64,000 bases of DNA from Flagellimonas ochracea (GTDB taxonomy: Bacteria; Bacteroidota; Bacteroidia; Flavobacteriales; Flavobacteriaceae), in contig NZ_JAAABI010000004.1 of NCBI RefSeq assembly GCF_009903685.1, forward strand, positions 124,001 to 188,000. The letters are read 5' to 3'. Shown here one piece after another: positions 33,427 to 41,639 of this stretch. A model generated the notes under the pieces. It ran no database searches. It was not told where the DNA came from and saw nothing but the letters and a program-made list of their open reading frames with translations. Position 1 is the stretch's first letter; every line of letters starts with the position of its first letter. The position numbers were made by a program, and so were the translations under genes.

Positions 33427-34836
33427 ATGGAAGAAAATTTTAGGGATTCCATAGGAACGGTTACCCAAGAGGGAAAACGGGCCTGGATTTTTCCCAAAAA
33501 GCCCAGTGGTCGCTTCTATCAGTATAGAAAGTACGTCAGTTACGGGTTGCTGCTATTTTTGTTTGCCTCGCCTTTCATCAAAATAAATGGCAACCAGTTT
33601 CTGCTTTTCAATGTATTGGAGAGAAGGTTCAACATTTTTGGATTTCCTTTCTGGCCTCAAGACTTTCATCTGGTTGTGGTTTCCATGATAATTGGGGTGA
33701 TTTTCATTTCCTTGTTCACCGTTGCATACGGTAGGATATTCTGTGGATGGATGTGCCCGCAGACCATTTTTATGGAAATGGTCTTTCGCCGTATTGAATT
33801 TTGGATTGATGGAGATCGTGGTGCCCAAATGCGTTTGGATAGGTCACCTTGGAATGGCAAGAAAATTAGAAAGCGGTTGTTGAAGTGGAGCATCTTCTTC
33901 ATTATATCCTTTTTGATTGCCAATGTTTTTCTGGCTTATTTAATAGGGAGTGACAAATTGATAGGCTATATTACCGATGGCCCCATGGCCCATTTAGCAA
34001 CTATGGTTCCCCTGTTGATTTTTACGGCCGTGTTCTATTTTGTCTTTGCATGGTTCCGCGAACAGGTCTGTATCATTGCATGCCCCTACGGAAGGTTGCA
34101 AGGAGTTCTTTTGGATGATAAATCCATTGTTGTGGCCTATGACCACAAGCGGGGCGAAGCTGAAAATGGACGGAAAAAATTCAGAAAGAATGAAGACAGG
34201 GAAGCTCTGGGACATGGAGACTGTATTGATTGTTTTCAGTGTGTGAATGTATGTCCTACGGGAATCGATATTCGAAATGGAACCCAGTTGGAGTGCGTCA
34301 ACTGCACCGCCTGTATTGATGAATGCGATCATATCATGGATAGTATCAACAAACCCCGGGGTTTGATTCGGTATGCCAGTGAGGATGAGATTACAAAAAA
34401 AACAAAGTTCAGGTTTACTCCGCGCATGAAAGGATATACGGCTGTCCTAACTGTGTTGGTAGGCCTGTTGATGGGAATGCTGTTCCTAAGGAATGAGCTG
34501 GAAGCTAACATTTTGCGACTTCCCGGTCAGCTATACGAACGAAAGGACAACAATGTCATAAGCAATGTATACACCTATAAACTAGTGAACAAGACAAGCA
34601 AAGATATTGATGATGTGAGCTTTAAACTGCACTCTCACAGGGGAACCATAAAGATGGTATCCCACGATAGTTTTAGAGTGCCGGCAGAGGAACTGGCCGA
34701 AGGAACGTTGTTCATCGAAATAAACAATTCGGCACTTACCGGGGACAAAGATCAGTTGGAGATAGGTGTTTATAGTGGGGAAAAACTCATTGAGACCACC
34801 ATTACCCAGTTTTTGGCACCACGGAGCTACAACTAA
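33427..34836 (+). CDS. ccoG: cbb3 oxidase accessory ferredoxin-like protein CcoG
   Basis: 469 residues. Membrane helices at about 35-55, 85-105, 155-180 and 190-210, two ferredoxin-type clusters (CIDCFQCVNVCPTG and CVNCTACIDECD, about 265-300), another helix (about 340-360) and a C-terminal immunoglobulin-like periplasmic domain. CcoG/RdxA reduces copper during oxidase assembly. GWMCPQTIFMEMVFRRIE is the typical family motif. It lies 51 nt after ccoP, probably in the same operon. Confidence 0.93.
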   Translation: MEENFRDSIGTVTQEGKRAWIFPKKPSGRFYQYRKYVSYGLLLFLFASPFIKINGNQFLLFNVLERRFNIFGFPFWPQDFHLVVVSMIIGVIFISLFTVAYGRIFCGWMCPQTIFMEMVFRRIEFWIDGDRGAQMRLDRSPWNGKKIRKRLLKWSIFFIISFLIANVFLAYLIGSDKLIGYITDGPMAHLATMVPLLIFTAVFYFVFAWFREQVCIIACPYGRLQGVLLDDKSIVVAYDHKRGEAENGRKKFRKNEDREALGHGDCIDCFQCVNVCPTGIDIRNGTQLECVNCTACIDECDHIMDSINKPRGLIRYASEDEITKKTKFRFTPRMKGYTAVLTVLVGLLMGMLFLRNELEANILRLPGQLYERKDNNVISNVYTYKLVNKTSKDIDDVSFKLHSHRGTIKMVSHDSFRVPAEELAEGTLFIEINNSALTGDKDQLEIGVYSGEKLIETTITQFLAPRSYN

Positions 34837-34848
34837 AACGAGAAAATA

Positions 34849-35295
34849 ATGAAGATAAATTGGGGAACCGGAATAGTATTGGCTTTTATCGCATTCATAA
34901 CCTTTATACTCTATTTTGTATATAGAATGAGTACCGATGATCGCGCCAACCATGATTTGGTGACAGAAGAATATTACAAGAAAGAATTAAGATATCAGCA
35001 AGAAATAGATGCCTCAAAAAATGCTGCTAAGATGGGAGCGGAACTTAAGGTGGCAAAATCGGAAATGGGAATTACAATCCAATTTCCAGAACAATTTGAC
35101 TTTGATAAAATTAAAGGTACAGTGTCCCTTTACAGACCGTCTAACAAGCATTTGGATGTAGACTTTCCTATAAGTTTGTCCAAAACACATTTGCTCATAC
35201 CTGACAATCGCTTGGTGGACGGTCGCTGGGACATTACCGTTAACTGGAGTTATGAAGGTAATACCTTTTTGCACAAAGAAAAACTAGTTTACTGA
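34849..35295 (+). CDS. ccoH: FixH/CcoH family protein
   Basis: 148 residues: one N-terminal membrane helix (about 6-24), MSTDDRANHDLVTEEYYKKEL typical of Bacteroidota FixH (D-L-V-x-x-x-Y-Y), then a beta-sandwich ending with DGRWDITVNWSYEGN. FixH/CcoH interacts with the oxidase during assembly. It starts 12 nt after ccoG and ends 2 nt before the next gene. Confidence 0.88.
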   Translation: MKINWGTGIVLAFIAFITFILYFVYRMSTDDRANHDLVTEEYYKKELRYQQEIDASKNAAKMGAELKVAKSEMGITIQFPEQFDFDKIKGTVSLYRPSNKHLDVDFPISLSKTHLLIPDNRLVDGRWDITVNWSYEGNTFLHKEKLVY

Positions 35296-35297
35296 AT

Positions 35298-36005
35298 ATG
35301 CTTGCATCGGCCTTGGCTTTAGGACTTTTGGGAAGCCTGCACTGTTTGGGCATGTGTGGCCCTATTGCTTTTATGTTGCCATTGGATAGGGACAACAAAG
35401 GAAGGAAATTGGTGCAAATGGGCATATATCACATAGGTCGGGGCCTAGCGTACGCAATCATGGGGCTGGTTTTCGGATTTGTGGGCAAGGGACTATATCT
35501 TTTTGGTTTTCAACAAAAACTGTCCATTTTTATTGGTGGAATTATGATTTTATTGATATTGATGCCTAGTAAATATGTAAAAAGGTTGGGCATGGCAAAA
35601 CCCATTTACAGGGTTCTTGGCCAGCTGAAATCCAGATTGGGAAGTGAACTTAAAAAGAGGACCCCTGATACCTTTTTGACCATTGGGTTTTTAAACGGAT
35701 TTTTGCCCTGCGGGCTGGTTTATATGGCTCTTTTGGGAGCCATAGCATTGGGAAATCCTTGGGAAGGGGCACTTTATATGGCTCTGTTTGGCATAGGAAC
35801 TATTCCTCTCATGACTTCCGCCGTATTTTTTGGTTCTTTTTTAAAAGGGGAGACTCGGAAGATGGTCCAAAAAATGGTCCCTGTTTTTGTCATTATCATA
35901 GGAGCGCTTTTTATACTGCGTGGTTTGGGACTGGGCATTCCGTATGTTTCACCCAAAGCCCCCCCGAAAGTAGAAGTGGCAACCCATAATTTGGAATGCC
36001 ATTGA
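35298..36005 (+). CDS. SafE/UreH-like membrane protein of the cco cluster
   Basis: 235 residues, about six membrane helices. GSLHCLGMCGPIAFMLP at the N-terminus and GFLNGFLPCGLVYMALLGA in the middle are the paired Cys-Pro/Gly motifs of the sulfite exporter TauE/SafE (UreH_2) family. In cco clusters this protein is usually taken to help copper delivery or cytochrome biogenesis. The transported substrate is not known. Last gene of the ccoS-NO-Q-P-G-H unit. Confidence 0.82.
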   Translation: MLASALALGLLGSLHCLGMCGPIAFMLPLDRDNKGRKLVQMGIYHIGRGLAYAIMGLVFGFVGKGLYLFGFQQKLSIFIGGIMILLILMPSKYVKRLGMAKPIYRVLGQLKSRLGSELKKRTPDTFLTIGFLNGFLPCGLVYMALLGAIALGNPWEGALYMALFGIGTIPLMTSAVFFGSFLKGETRKMVQKMVPVFVIIIGALFILRGLGLGIPYVSPKAPPKVEVATHNLECH

Positions 36006-36041
36006 CCTTTTTTCATTTATTAGAAACAAGTTGGACTTCAC

Positions 36042-36089
36042 TGACCAATATCATTTTTTTTAGCTTAAAAAAGTAACAGTTTTGCAACC
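36042..36089 (+). promoter_or_regulatory. Fnr-type promoter of the persulfide dioxygenase-rhodanese gene
   Basis: TGACCAATATCA (36042-36053), 23 nt gap, then CAGTTTTG (36077-36084), one mismatch from TAnnTTTG. The predicted start is about 36089, 65 nt before the ATG. Confidence 0.65.
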
Positions 36090-36153
36090 CAGGTTACAGA
36101 ACCAAAGTTGGTCAAAAACTAACTTTATGCAGTAACGCAAAATTCTAAAAACC

Positions 36154-37569
36154 ATGAGAGTACAACAGATTTATACAGGATGCTTGGCCCATGCGGCCTA
36201 CTATTTGGAAAGTAGGGGGGAAGCGGCCATTTTTGACCCATTGCGCGAGGTACAACCTTATATTGACCGAGCCGAAAATGACGGAGCCAAGATCAAATAC
36301 GTATTTGAGACCCATTTTCATGCCGACTTTGTAAGCGGCCATTTAAACCTGAAAGAAAAAACAGGAGCGACCATTGTTTTTGGTCCAACTGCCAAGCCTG
36401 GATATGATGCCTTGGTTGCAGAGGACGGGCAGGTGTTTGCGGTGGGTGATTATAAAGTGAAAGTAATACATACCCCTGGGCATACCATGGAGAGCACAAC
36501 CTATCTTTTAATCGATGAAAATGGGAAGGAGCACGGAATCATAACAGGTGATACTTTGTTTATTGGAGATGTAGGCAGACCAGATTTGGCCCAACACGTG
36601 GTATCCGAACTCACAGAGGAAAAGTTGGCCGGACACCTGTATGATTCACTACGGAACAAAATCATGCCCTTGAGCGATGACCTCATTGTATACCCGAATC
36701 ACGGAGCTGGATCAGCCTGTGGTAAAAAAATGAGCAATGAGACCACTGATACGTTGGGCCATCAGAAAAAGACAAATTATGCCCTCCGCTCAGACATGAC
36801 CAAGGAGGAATTCATCAAAGAACTGTTGGAAGGGCTTACCACTCCACCTGGGTACTTTCCACAAAATGTGCTTATGAATATTCAAGGCTATGAGAGTATT
36901 GATACTATTATGGACAGAGGTATAAACCCTTTGTCTCCTGAAGCTTTTGAAGCAGCGGCTAATGAGACCAACGCCTTGGTTTTGGATACTCGGAATGCTG
37001 AAGAGTTCTCGAAAGCCTTTATTCCCAATAGTATCAATATAGGACTTAAAGGAAATTTTGCCCAATGGGTCGGAGAGATGATACCTGATGTCAAACAGCA
37101 AATATTATTGGTTTGTGAGCCAGGAAAGGAGGAAGAGGCCATCATACGCTTGGCCCGGGTAGGTTATGATAAGACCTTGGGTTATTTGGAGGGAGGCTTT
37201 GACAGTTGGAAAAAGTCTGGAAAGGATATTGAAAAGGTGCAACGTATGGATGCCGATGCTTTTGCACGGGTATATAACGACAATCGACCTTTGGTAATCG
37301 ACGTGCGTAAAAAGAGCGAATTCGATTCGGAACATGTAATCGGCGCCCTGAACATTCCATTGAATGCCATTAATCAACACTTGGCGGAGTTTCCCAAGGA
37401 TAATGAATTTGTTTTGCATTGTGCCGGAGGATATCGGAGTATGATTGCAGCATCTATCCTTAAACAACGAGGCTGGGAAAATTTTGTGGATGTTTCTGGG
37501 GGATTCGATGATATTAAGACAAAAAATGTTAAAGTCTCGGAGTTTGTTGAACCTAAAACAATGCTATAA
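36154..37569 (+). CDS. Persulfide dioxygenase-rhodanese fusion (CstB-like)
   Basis: 471 residues. Residues 1-240 are an ETHE1-type metallo-beta-lactamase fold: THFHADFVSGHLNL (metal histidines), HTPGHTMESTTY and TGDTLFIGDVGRPDL. Two rhodanese domains follow. The first (about 265-355) has a cysteine in LLVCEPGKEEEA but lacks a standard loop. The second (about 370-465) has the active-site loop HCAGGYRSM. This matches the CstB layout, in which persulfides are oxidised to sulfite and combined with another persulfide to thiosulfate. The Fnr-type promoter links sulfane-sulfur disposal to low oxygen. The gap before it (36006-36041) holds nothing else. Confidence 0.85.
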   Translation: MRVQQIYTGCLAHAAYYLESRGEAAIFDPLREVQPYIDRAENDGAKIKYVFETHFHADFVSGHLNLKEKTGATIVFGPTAKPGYDALVAEDGQVFAVGDYKVKVIHTPGHTMESTTYLLIDENGKEHGIITGDTLFIGDVGRPDLAQHVVSELTEEKLAGHLYDSLRNKIMPLSDDLIVYPNHGAGSACGKKMSNETTDTLGHQKKTNYALRSDMTKEEFIKELLEGLTTPPGYFPQNVLMNIQGYESIDTIMDRGINPLSPEAFEAAANETNALVLDTRNAEEFSKAFIPNSINIGLKGNFAQWVGEMIPDVKQQILLVCEPGKEEEAIIRLARVGYDKTLGYLEGGFDSWKKSGKDIEKVQRMDADAFARVYNDNRPLVIDVRKKSEFDSEHVIGALNIPLNAINQHLAEFPKDNEFVLHCAGGYRSMIAASILKQRGWENFVDVSGGFDDIKTKNVKVSEFVEPKTML

Positions 37570-37573
37570 ACCT

Positions 37574-37846
37574 ATGATGGCCACTATCGAAATTCAAAAT
37601 TTAAACTGCGGGGGCTGTGCCAATTCGATCAAAAAGAACTTGGAAAAATTGGAGGGTGTCTCTAAAATACAAGTTAACGTGGAAAAGAGCGAAGTGATGT
37701 TTGAACCTGCTTCGGAGCTTCATGTGGAAAAAGCTAAGGAATCACTCAAAGGCTTGGGTTATCCCGCCATTGATGATGCCAATAGTATTTCTTCAAAAGC
37801 AAGATCATATATGAGTTGTGCCACAGGCAGATTATTACAGCATTAG
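37574..37846 (+). CDS. HMA-domain metal chaperone (CopZ-like)
   Basis: 90 residues, ATG at 37574 (or 37577), a few nt after the preceding stop; a longer in-frame extension would overlap the CstB-like gene. MATIEIQNLNCGGCANSIKKNL holds the heavy-metal C-x-x-C motif, followed by the beta-alpha-beta HMA fold (LEGVSKIQVNVEKSEVMFEP, LKGLGYPAID). The C-terminal tail contains another pair of separated residues (SCATG). Proximity to CcoI suggests copper handling, and the pairing with a sulfur-oxidising enzyme is notable. Confidence 0.8.
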   Translation: MMATIEIQNLNCGGCANSIKKNLEKLEGVSKIQVNVEKSEVMFEPASELHVEKAKESLKGLGYPAIDDANSISSKARSYMSCATGRLLQH

Positions 37847-37871
37847 CATGAATTAATGTTCTAATAAATAG

Positions 37872-37908
37872 GAAGGGTTGTCGAGTGTGATGATCCTTCT
37901 TATTTTTA
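37872..37908 (+). terminator. Weak terminator after the HMA gene
   Basis: GAAGG (37872-37876) can pair with CCTTC (37895-37899) across an 18-nt loop, followed by TTATTTTT. The stem is short, so this is tentative. Confidence 0.35.
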
Positions 37909-37933
37909 ACCATTATTGTATATTAAACATAAT

Positions 37934-39199
37934 ATGAAAATAACAACAGTTGAAGAAGCTGTCTCGATTGTAAAATCTGGAGACCGGGTATTTTTCCAAG
38001 GAGCTGCCATGACCCCTAACGAACTAATTGATGGCTTGTGCGAAAGATACGATGAACTTGAAAACGTGGAAATCATCTCCATCCATACTGAAGGAGATGC
38101 GAAATATACCCGAGAACCGTATCAAAAAGCATTTAATCTTAATTCTTGTTTTGTAGGCGGGAATGTCAGAAACTGGGTAAACAAGGCCCACGGGGATTAT
38201 ATTCCCGTTTTTTTGAGTGAAATACCTTGGCTTTTTGCTGATGAATATCTTCCATTGGATGTGGCTTTTGTACAAGTATCACCTCCTGATAAGCATGGAT
38301 ATTGCTCATTGGGCGTATCGGTGGATGTGGCTTTGCCAGCAGTAAGAACGGCCAAAAAAATTGTGGCGCAAATAAATCCTCATGTTCCTCGCACGCACGG
38401 CACCGGAATAGTACATAAGGATGAAATTATATTCGCTACTGAAGTCGACAGACCGATTCACGAACATGAACCCACTGAAATTTCGGAGGTTGAGCACCAA
38501 ATTGGTCGGCATGTAGCATCTTTGATAGAGGACGGGGCAACACTGCAAATGGGAATTGGCAACATCCCAAATGCGGTGCTTTCCAACCTTGGAAACCATA
38601 AAAATCTAGGTATACATACCGAAATGTTCTCCGATGGAGTCTTGCCACTGCTGGAGAGTGGTGTCATCAATGGAAAGGAAAAAGTAATAAAACGTGGTAA
38701 GATAGTTAGCTGCTTTGCAGTGGGATCCAGAAAACTTTACGATTTTGTTGATGACAACCCAATTTGCGATTTTAGGGATTCTGGGTATACAAACGATACG
38801 GCTAGAATCCGCAGAAATCCTAAAGTTACTGCCATCAACAGTGCCATAGAAATCGACCTAACCGGCCAAGTTTGTGCAGATACCATTGGGGGCTATCAAT
38901 TCTCTGGAGTTGGTGGACAAATGGACTTCATTCGTGGGGCATCGCTATCCAAGGGAGGGAAACCCATAATTGCAATGTCCTCCACCACAAAAAAGGGAGT
39001 TTCCAAAATCACACCATTTTTGAAACTGGGAGCGGGTGTGACCACTACACGGGCACATATGCATTATGTTGCCACTGAGTATGGGGTGGTAAACCTTTTT
39101 GGAAGGAATCTACGACAGCGAGCTATGGCTTTGGTCTCCATTGCACACCCAGACCACAGGGAAGCCCTAGAAAAAGAAGCCAATGAAAGGTTCAAGTAA
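37934..39199 (+). CDS. Acetyl-CoA hydrolase/transferase family protein
   Basis: 421 residues from the ATG at 37934; a TTG at 37916 is less likely. Family I CoA-transferase fold of the 4-hydroxybutyrate or acetyl-CoA:carboxylate type: FFQGAAMTPNELIDGL, VQVSPPDKHGYCSLGVSVD, LQMGIGNIPNAVL, and the NSAIEIDLTGQVCADTIG region with a conserved Glu that is the presumed nucleophile, then GVGGQMDFIRGA. It could move CoA between acetate and succinate or 4-hydroxybutyrate, as in fermentative acetate formation. The substrate cannot be decided. I found no Fnr-type site in front of it. Confidence 0.87.
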   Translation: MKITTVEEAVSIVKSGDRVFFQGAAMTPNELIDGLCERYDELENVEIISIHTEGDAKYTREPYQKAFNLNSCFVGGNVRNWVNKAHGDYIPVFLSEIPWLFADEYLPLDVAFVQVSPPDKHGYCSLGVSVDVALPAVRTAKKIVAQINPHVPRTHGTGIVHKDEIIFATEVDRPIHEHEPTEISEVEHQIGRHVASLIEDGATLQMGIGNIPNAVLSNLGNHKNLGIHTEMFSDGVLPLLESGVINGKEKVIKRGKIVSCFAVGSRKLYDFVDDNPICDFRDSGYTNDTARIRRNPKVTAINSAIEIDLTGQVCADTIGGYQFSGVGGQMDFIRGASLSKGGKPIIAMSSTTKKGVSKITPFLKLGAGVTTTRAHMHYVATEYGVVNLFGRNLRQRAMALVSIAHPDHREALEKEANERFK

Positions 39200-39216
39200 T
39201 AGTAAAGTTTGAATGC

Positions 39217-39249
39217 AAAAAGGGAGGTGCTAAGTGTACCTCCCTTTTT
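39217..39249. terminator. Bidirectional terminator between CoA-transferase and Usp
   Basis: AAAAAGGGAGGT (39217-39228) pairs perfectly with ACCTCCCTTTTT (39238-39249), serving the two convergent genes. Confidence 0.85.
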
Positions 39250-39281
39250 GTTTCAATTACATCAAACAAAAATGGCAATCA

Positions 39282-40103
39282 CTAAATTTTGAAGGTTATC
39301 ACAGGTGCCTTGGAGTGATTGGCGATATCTTCACCAATGCTTCCCATAAAGAAATGTGACAAGCCTTTTCTACCATGTGTTGGGATACCGATTAAATCTG
39401 CCGAAATGGACTCGGCGAAATTAAGGACCCCTTTTTCCACGTTGTAATCATTATAAATTTCCACTTCTAGATCCAAATTGGCCTTTTTTAGAAATGCCGA
39501 TATTTTATCGTAGGTATCTTGAGTACTCAAAAACTCGTCCCCGGGAGTATTCACGTAGATGGGGATTAATTCGGCATTGAGCAATTTTGCCATTTCCACT
39601 GCCTTTTGAAGGGCAGGGATGTTTTCTTCCTGAAAATCACAGGCAAACACAAAATTTTTGGGCTCGAATTTGTCAACTTCTCCCTTGATGACCAAAACAG
39701 GAATATCGGAATTTCGAACTACCCGCTCGGTATTGGACCCAATAAAGATTTCCTGAAGGCCATCGGTGCCATGAGAACCCATCACAATAAGATCTGCATT
39801 GTGTTTTTCAGCAACATCATTCACTTCGCTGAACACCTTGTAATGTTTGATGACAGGAGTAATCTGGACTTCTTTTAAGTAGGGTCTATCGAGAAAATCA
39901 TTGAATCTTTTTTCCCCTATCTTTATGAGATGTACCACCTGTTCTTGGGACACGTAGCCCGATTCGCTCATAATGGCAGGCGACAGTTCCAACATGTGCA
40001 GCACAAATAGCTCGGCATCGTGCTTTTTGGCCAAGGAGCCTGCCACTTTAAGGGCTTGCTCCGATTGTTCTGAAAAATCTACGGGTACGATAATGCTTTT
40101 CAT
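39282..40103 (-). CDS. Universal stress protein, tandem domain
   Basis: 273 residues with two UspA domains. The first starts MKSIIVPVDFSEQSEQALKV with loop GSHGTDGLQEIFIGSNTERVV (about 113-133), and the second ends IPTHGRKGLSHFFMGSIGEDI, keeping the G-x2-G-x9-G-S/T nucleotide-binding motif, so ATP binding is likely in both. It starts 18 nt after the hemN stop, so it belongs to the Fnr-type hemN transcript. Confidence 0.88.
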   Translation of the reverse strand: MKSIIVPVDFSEQSEQALKVAGSLAKKHDAELFVLHMLELSPAIMSESGYVSQEQVVHLIKIGEKRFNDFLDRPYLKEVQITPVIKHYKVFSEVNDVAEKHNADLIVMGSHGTDGLQEIFIGSNTERVVRNSDIPVLVIKGEVDKFEPKNFVFACDFQEENIPALQKAVEMAKLLNAELIPIYVNTPGDEFLSTQDTYDKISAFLKKANLDLEVEIYNDYNVEKGVLNFAESISADLIGIPTHGRKGLSHFFMGSIGEDIANHSKAPVITFKI

Positions 40104-40121
40104 TTGTTTCTTTTTTTTAGG

Positions 40122-41480
40122 TTAAACGGTCATGGAAAATATTCGGGTTTCTGGCTTTTTTCGATGTAATTTTAAATCGAAGGCCATACTTATGTTTCTA
40201 ACAAAAGGTCTTCCTTTTTCGGTGACCTTGATATGGTTCGGTCCAACGGTTACGAGGCCATCAGATTCCATTTCCAATAAATTTTCAATGATCTTTTGAA
40301 AATCAATTATTTCTGACTCCGAGTTCACCCACGAGGTTTCAAATTGACACATAATGTTTAAAATGTGCTTTCTGATGAGTTGATCCTCTGCATTCAAAAT
40401 GTGTCCCCTAAAAATAGGGATAACTCCGTGCGAAACCAAATGTTCGTATTCTTCCACACTTTTTACGTTCTGTGCAAAGCCATACCAACTATCACTGATG
40501 CTGGATACGCCCAACCCAATCATTAATTTGGTTTTTGAAGGAGTGTACCCCATAAAATTTCGATGTAAGGTCCCCTTGGTCAAAGCCTTGTACAGGTCAT
40601 CCGATGCAACGGCAAAATGATCCATGCCTACATCTTTGTATCCAAAGGAGGTCAACATTTTTTTACCCAATTCGTACTGTTGTTTTTTGGCTTCGGTAGT
40701 GGGTAGGTCCGACTCTTTGTACCCCCGTTGTCCGTTTCCCTTTAACCATGGAACATGGGCATAACTGTAAAAGGCAATCCTGTCAGGTTTTAAAACTTGT
40801 GTCATTTCCATGGTTTTCTCCACGTGGGACACCGTTTGGAAAGGCAGCCCATAAATTATGTCATGCCCCACTGAGGTGTATCCAATCTCTCGGGCCCAGT
40901 CGGTCACTTTTTTAACATTTTCAAAAGGTTGTATGCGGTTTATTGCTTTTTGAACGGTATCATTATAATCCTGCACACCGTAGCAGACCCTTCTAAAACC
41001 GACATCATATAATGCCTTCAGATGGGCCCTTGTGGTGTTGTTCGGGTGTCCTTCAAAGCTAAAGTCAGCATCATCCGTTTTTTTACCGAGTTGAAGAATT
41101 CCTTTTACCAAAAGTTTTAAGTGCTCCGGCGAAAAGAAAGTGGGTGTACCTCCGCCCAAATGAAGTTCCTTTATTACGGGCCTGGCGTCTAGGAGTTCAC
41201 AATATATCTTCCACTCCTTTAATACTGATTTGATATAGGGCAGTTCCAGCTCGTGCCTTTTGGTGATGCGCTTATGGCATCCGCAAAAGGTGCACATGCT
41301 TTCACAAAAAGGAAGATGTATGTAGAGGCTTATGCCATCGTCTGGGCTTTCCTGAAAAGCTTTCAACACTGTTGACTTCCAAAGTTTTCCTGAAAAATTT
41401 TCCAAATCCCAATAGGGTACTGTAGGGTAACTAGTATATCTTGGACCTGGAACGTTGTATTTTTGAACGAGTTCACACAT
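40122..41480 (-). CDS. hemN: Oxygen-independent coproporphyrinogen III oxidase
   Basis: 452 residues. PRYTSYPTVPYW at the N-terminus is specific for true HemN. The radical-SAM cysteines are in HLPFCESMCTFCGCH (about 55-65, with the extra Cys of HemN). HLGGGTPTFF and SFEGHPNNTT follow, with a C-terminal HemN domain. It decarboxylates coproporphyrinogen III without oxygen, keeping heme synthesis running when oxygen is scarce. This fits its Fnr-type promoter (41493-41540). HemW at 13605 is the shorter paralogue. Confidence 0.94.
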   Translation of the reverse strand: MCELVQKYNVPGPRYTSYPTVPYWDLENFSGKLWKSTVLKAFQESPDDGISLYIHLPFCESMCTFCGCHKRITKRHELELPYIKSVLKEWKIYCELLDARPVIKELHLGGGTPTFFSPEHLKLLVKGILQLGKKTDDADFSFEGHPNNTTRAHLKALYDVGFRRVCYGVQDYNDTVQKAINRIQPFENVKKVTDWAREIGYTSVGHDIIYGLPFQTVSHVEKTMEMTQVLKPDRIAFYSYAHVPWLKGNGQRGYKESDLPTTEAKKQQYELGKKMLTSFGYKDVGMDHFAVASDDLYKALTKGTLHRNFMGYTPSKTKLMIGLGVSSISDSWYGFAQNVKSVEEYEHLVSHGVIPIFRGHILNAEDQLIRKHILNIMCQFETSWVNSESEIIDFQKIIENLLEMESDGLVTVGPNHIKVTEKGRPFVRNISMAFDLKLHRKKPETRIFSMTV

Positions 41481-41492
41481 ATTTTGCCATTA

Positions 41493-41540
41493 TAATCCAA
41501 AATTAGGTCTGCCCAAGAACAAAAAACATGATAATTATCA
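41493..41540 (-). promoter_or_regulatory. Fnr-type promoter of hemN
   Basis: The perfect palindrome TGATAATTATCA (41529-41540) is followed on the minus strand after 23 nt by a perfect -7 box, TAATTTTG (41498-41505). The predicted start is about 41493, 13 nt before the ATG. Confidence 0.8.
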
Positions 41541-41562
41541 GTGCCGTTCTGAGTGGTGCATA

Positions 41563-41610
41563 TGATAACTGTCATGTTTTATATATCTTGGGATTTGTAG
41601 TTTTAAAAAT
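41563..41610 (+). promoter_or_regulatory. Fnr-type promoter of the GCS2-CBS gene
   Basis: TGATAACTGTCA (41563-41574), 23 nt gap, -7 box TAGTTTTA (41598-41605), identical to the ccoS box. The predicted start is about 41610. Together with the hemN site it gives two divergent sites in a 160-nt region. Confidence 0.75.
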
Positions 41611-41639
41611 TCTCTTAAAACAATCAATGTCCAATAACT

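Noticed and set aside
37445..37573. N-terminal extension of the HMA protein
   Set aside because: Lies in another frame within the second rhodanese domain; the HMA fold starts at the ATG at 37574/37577.
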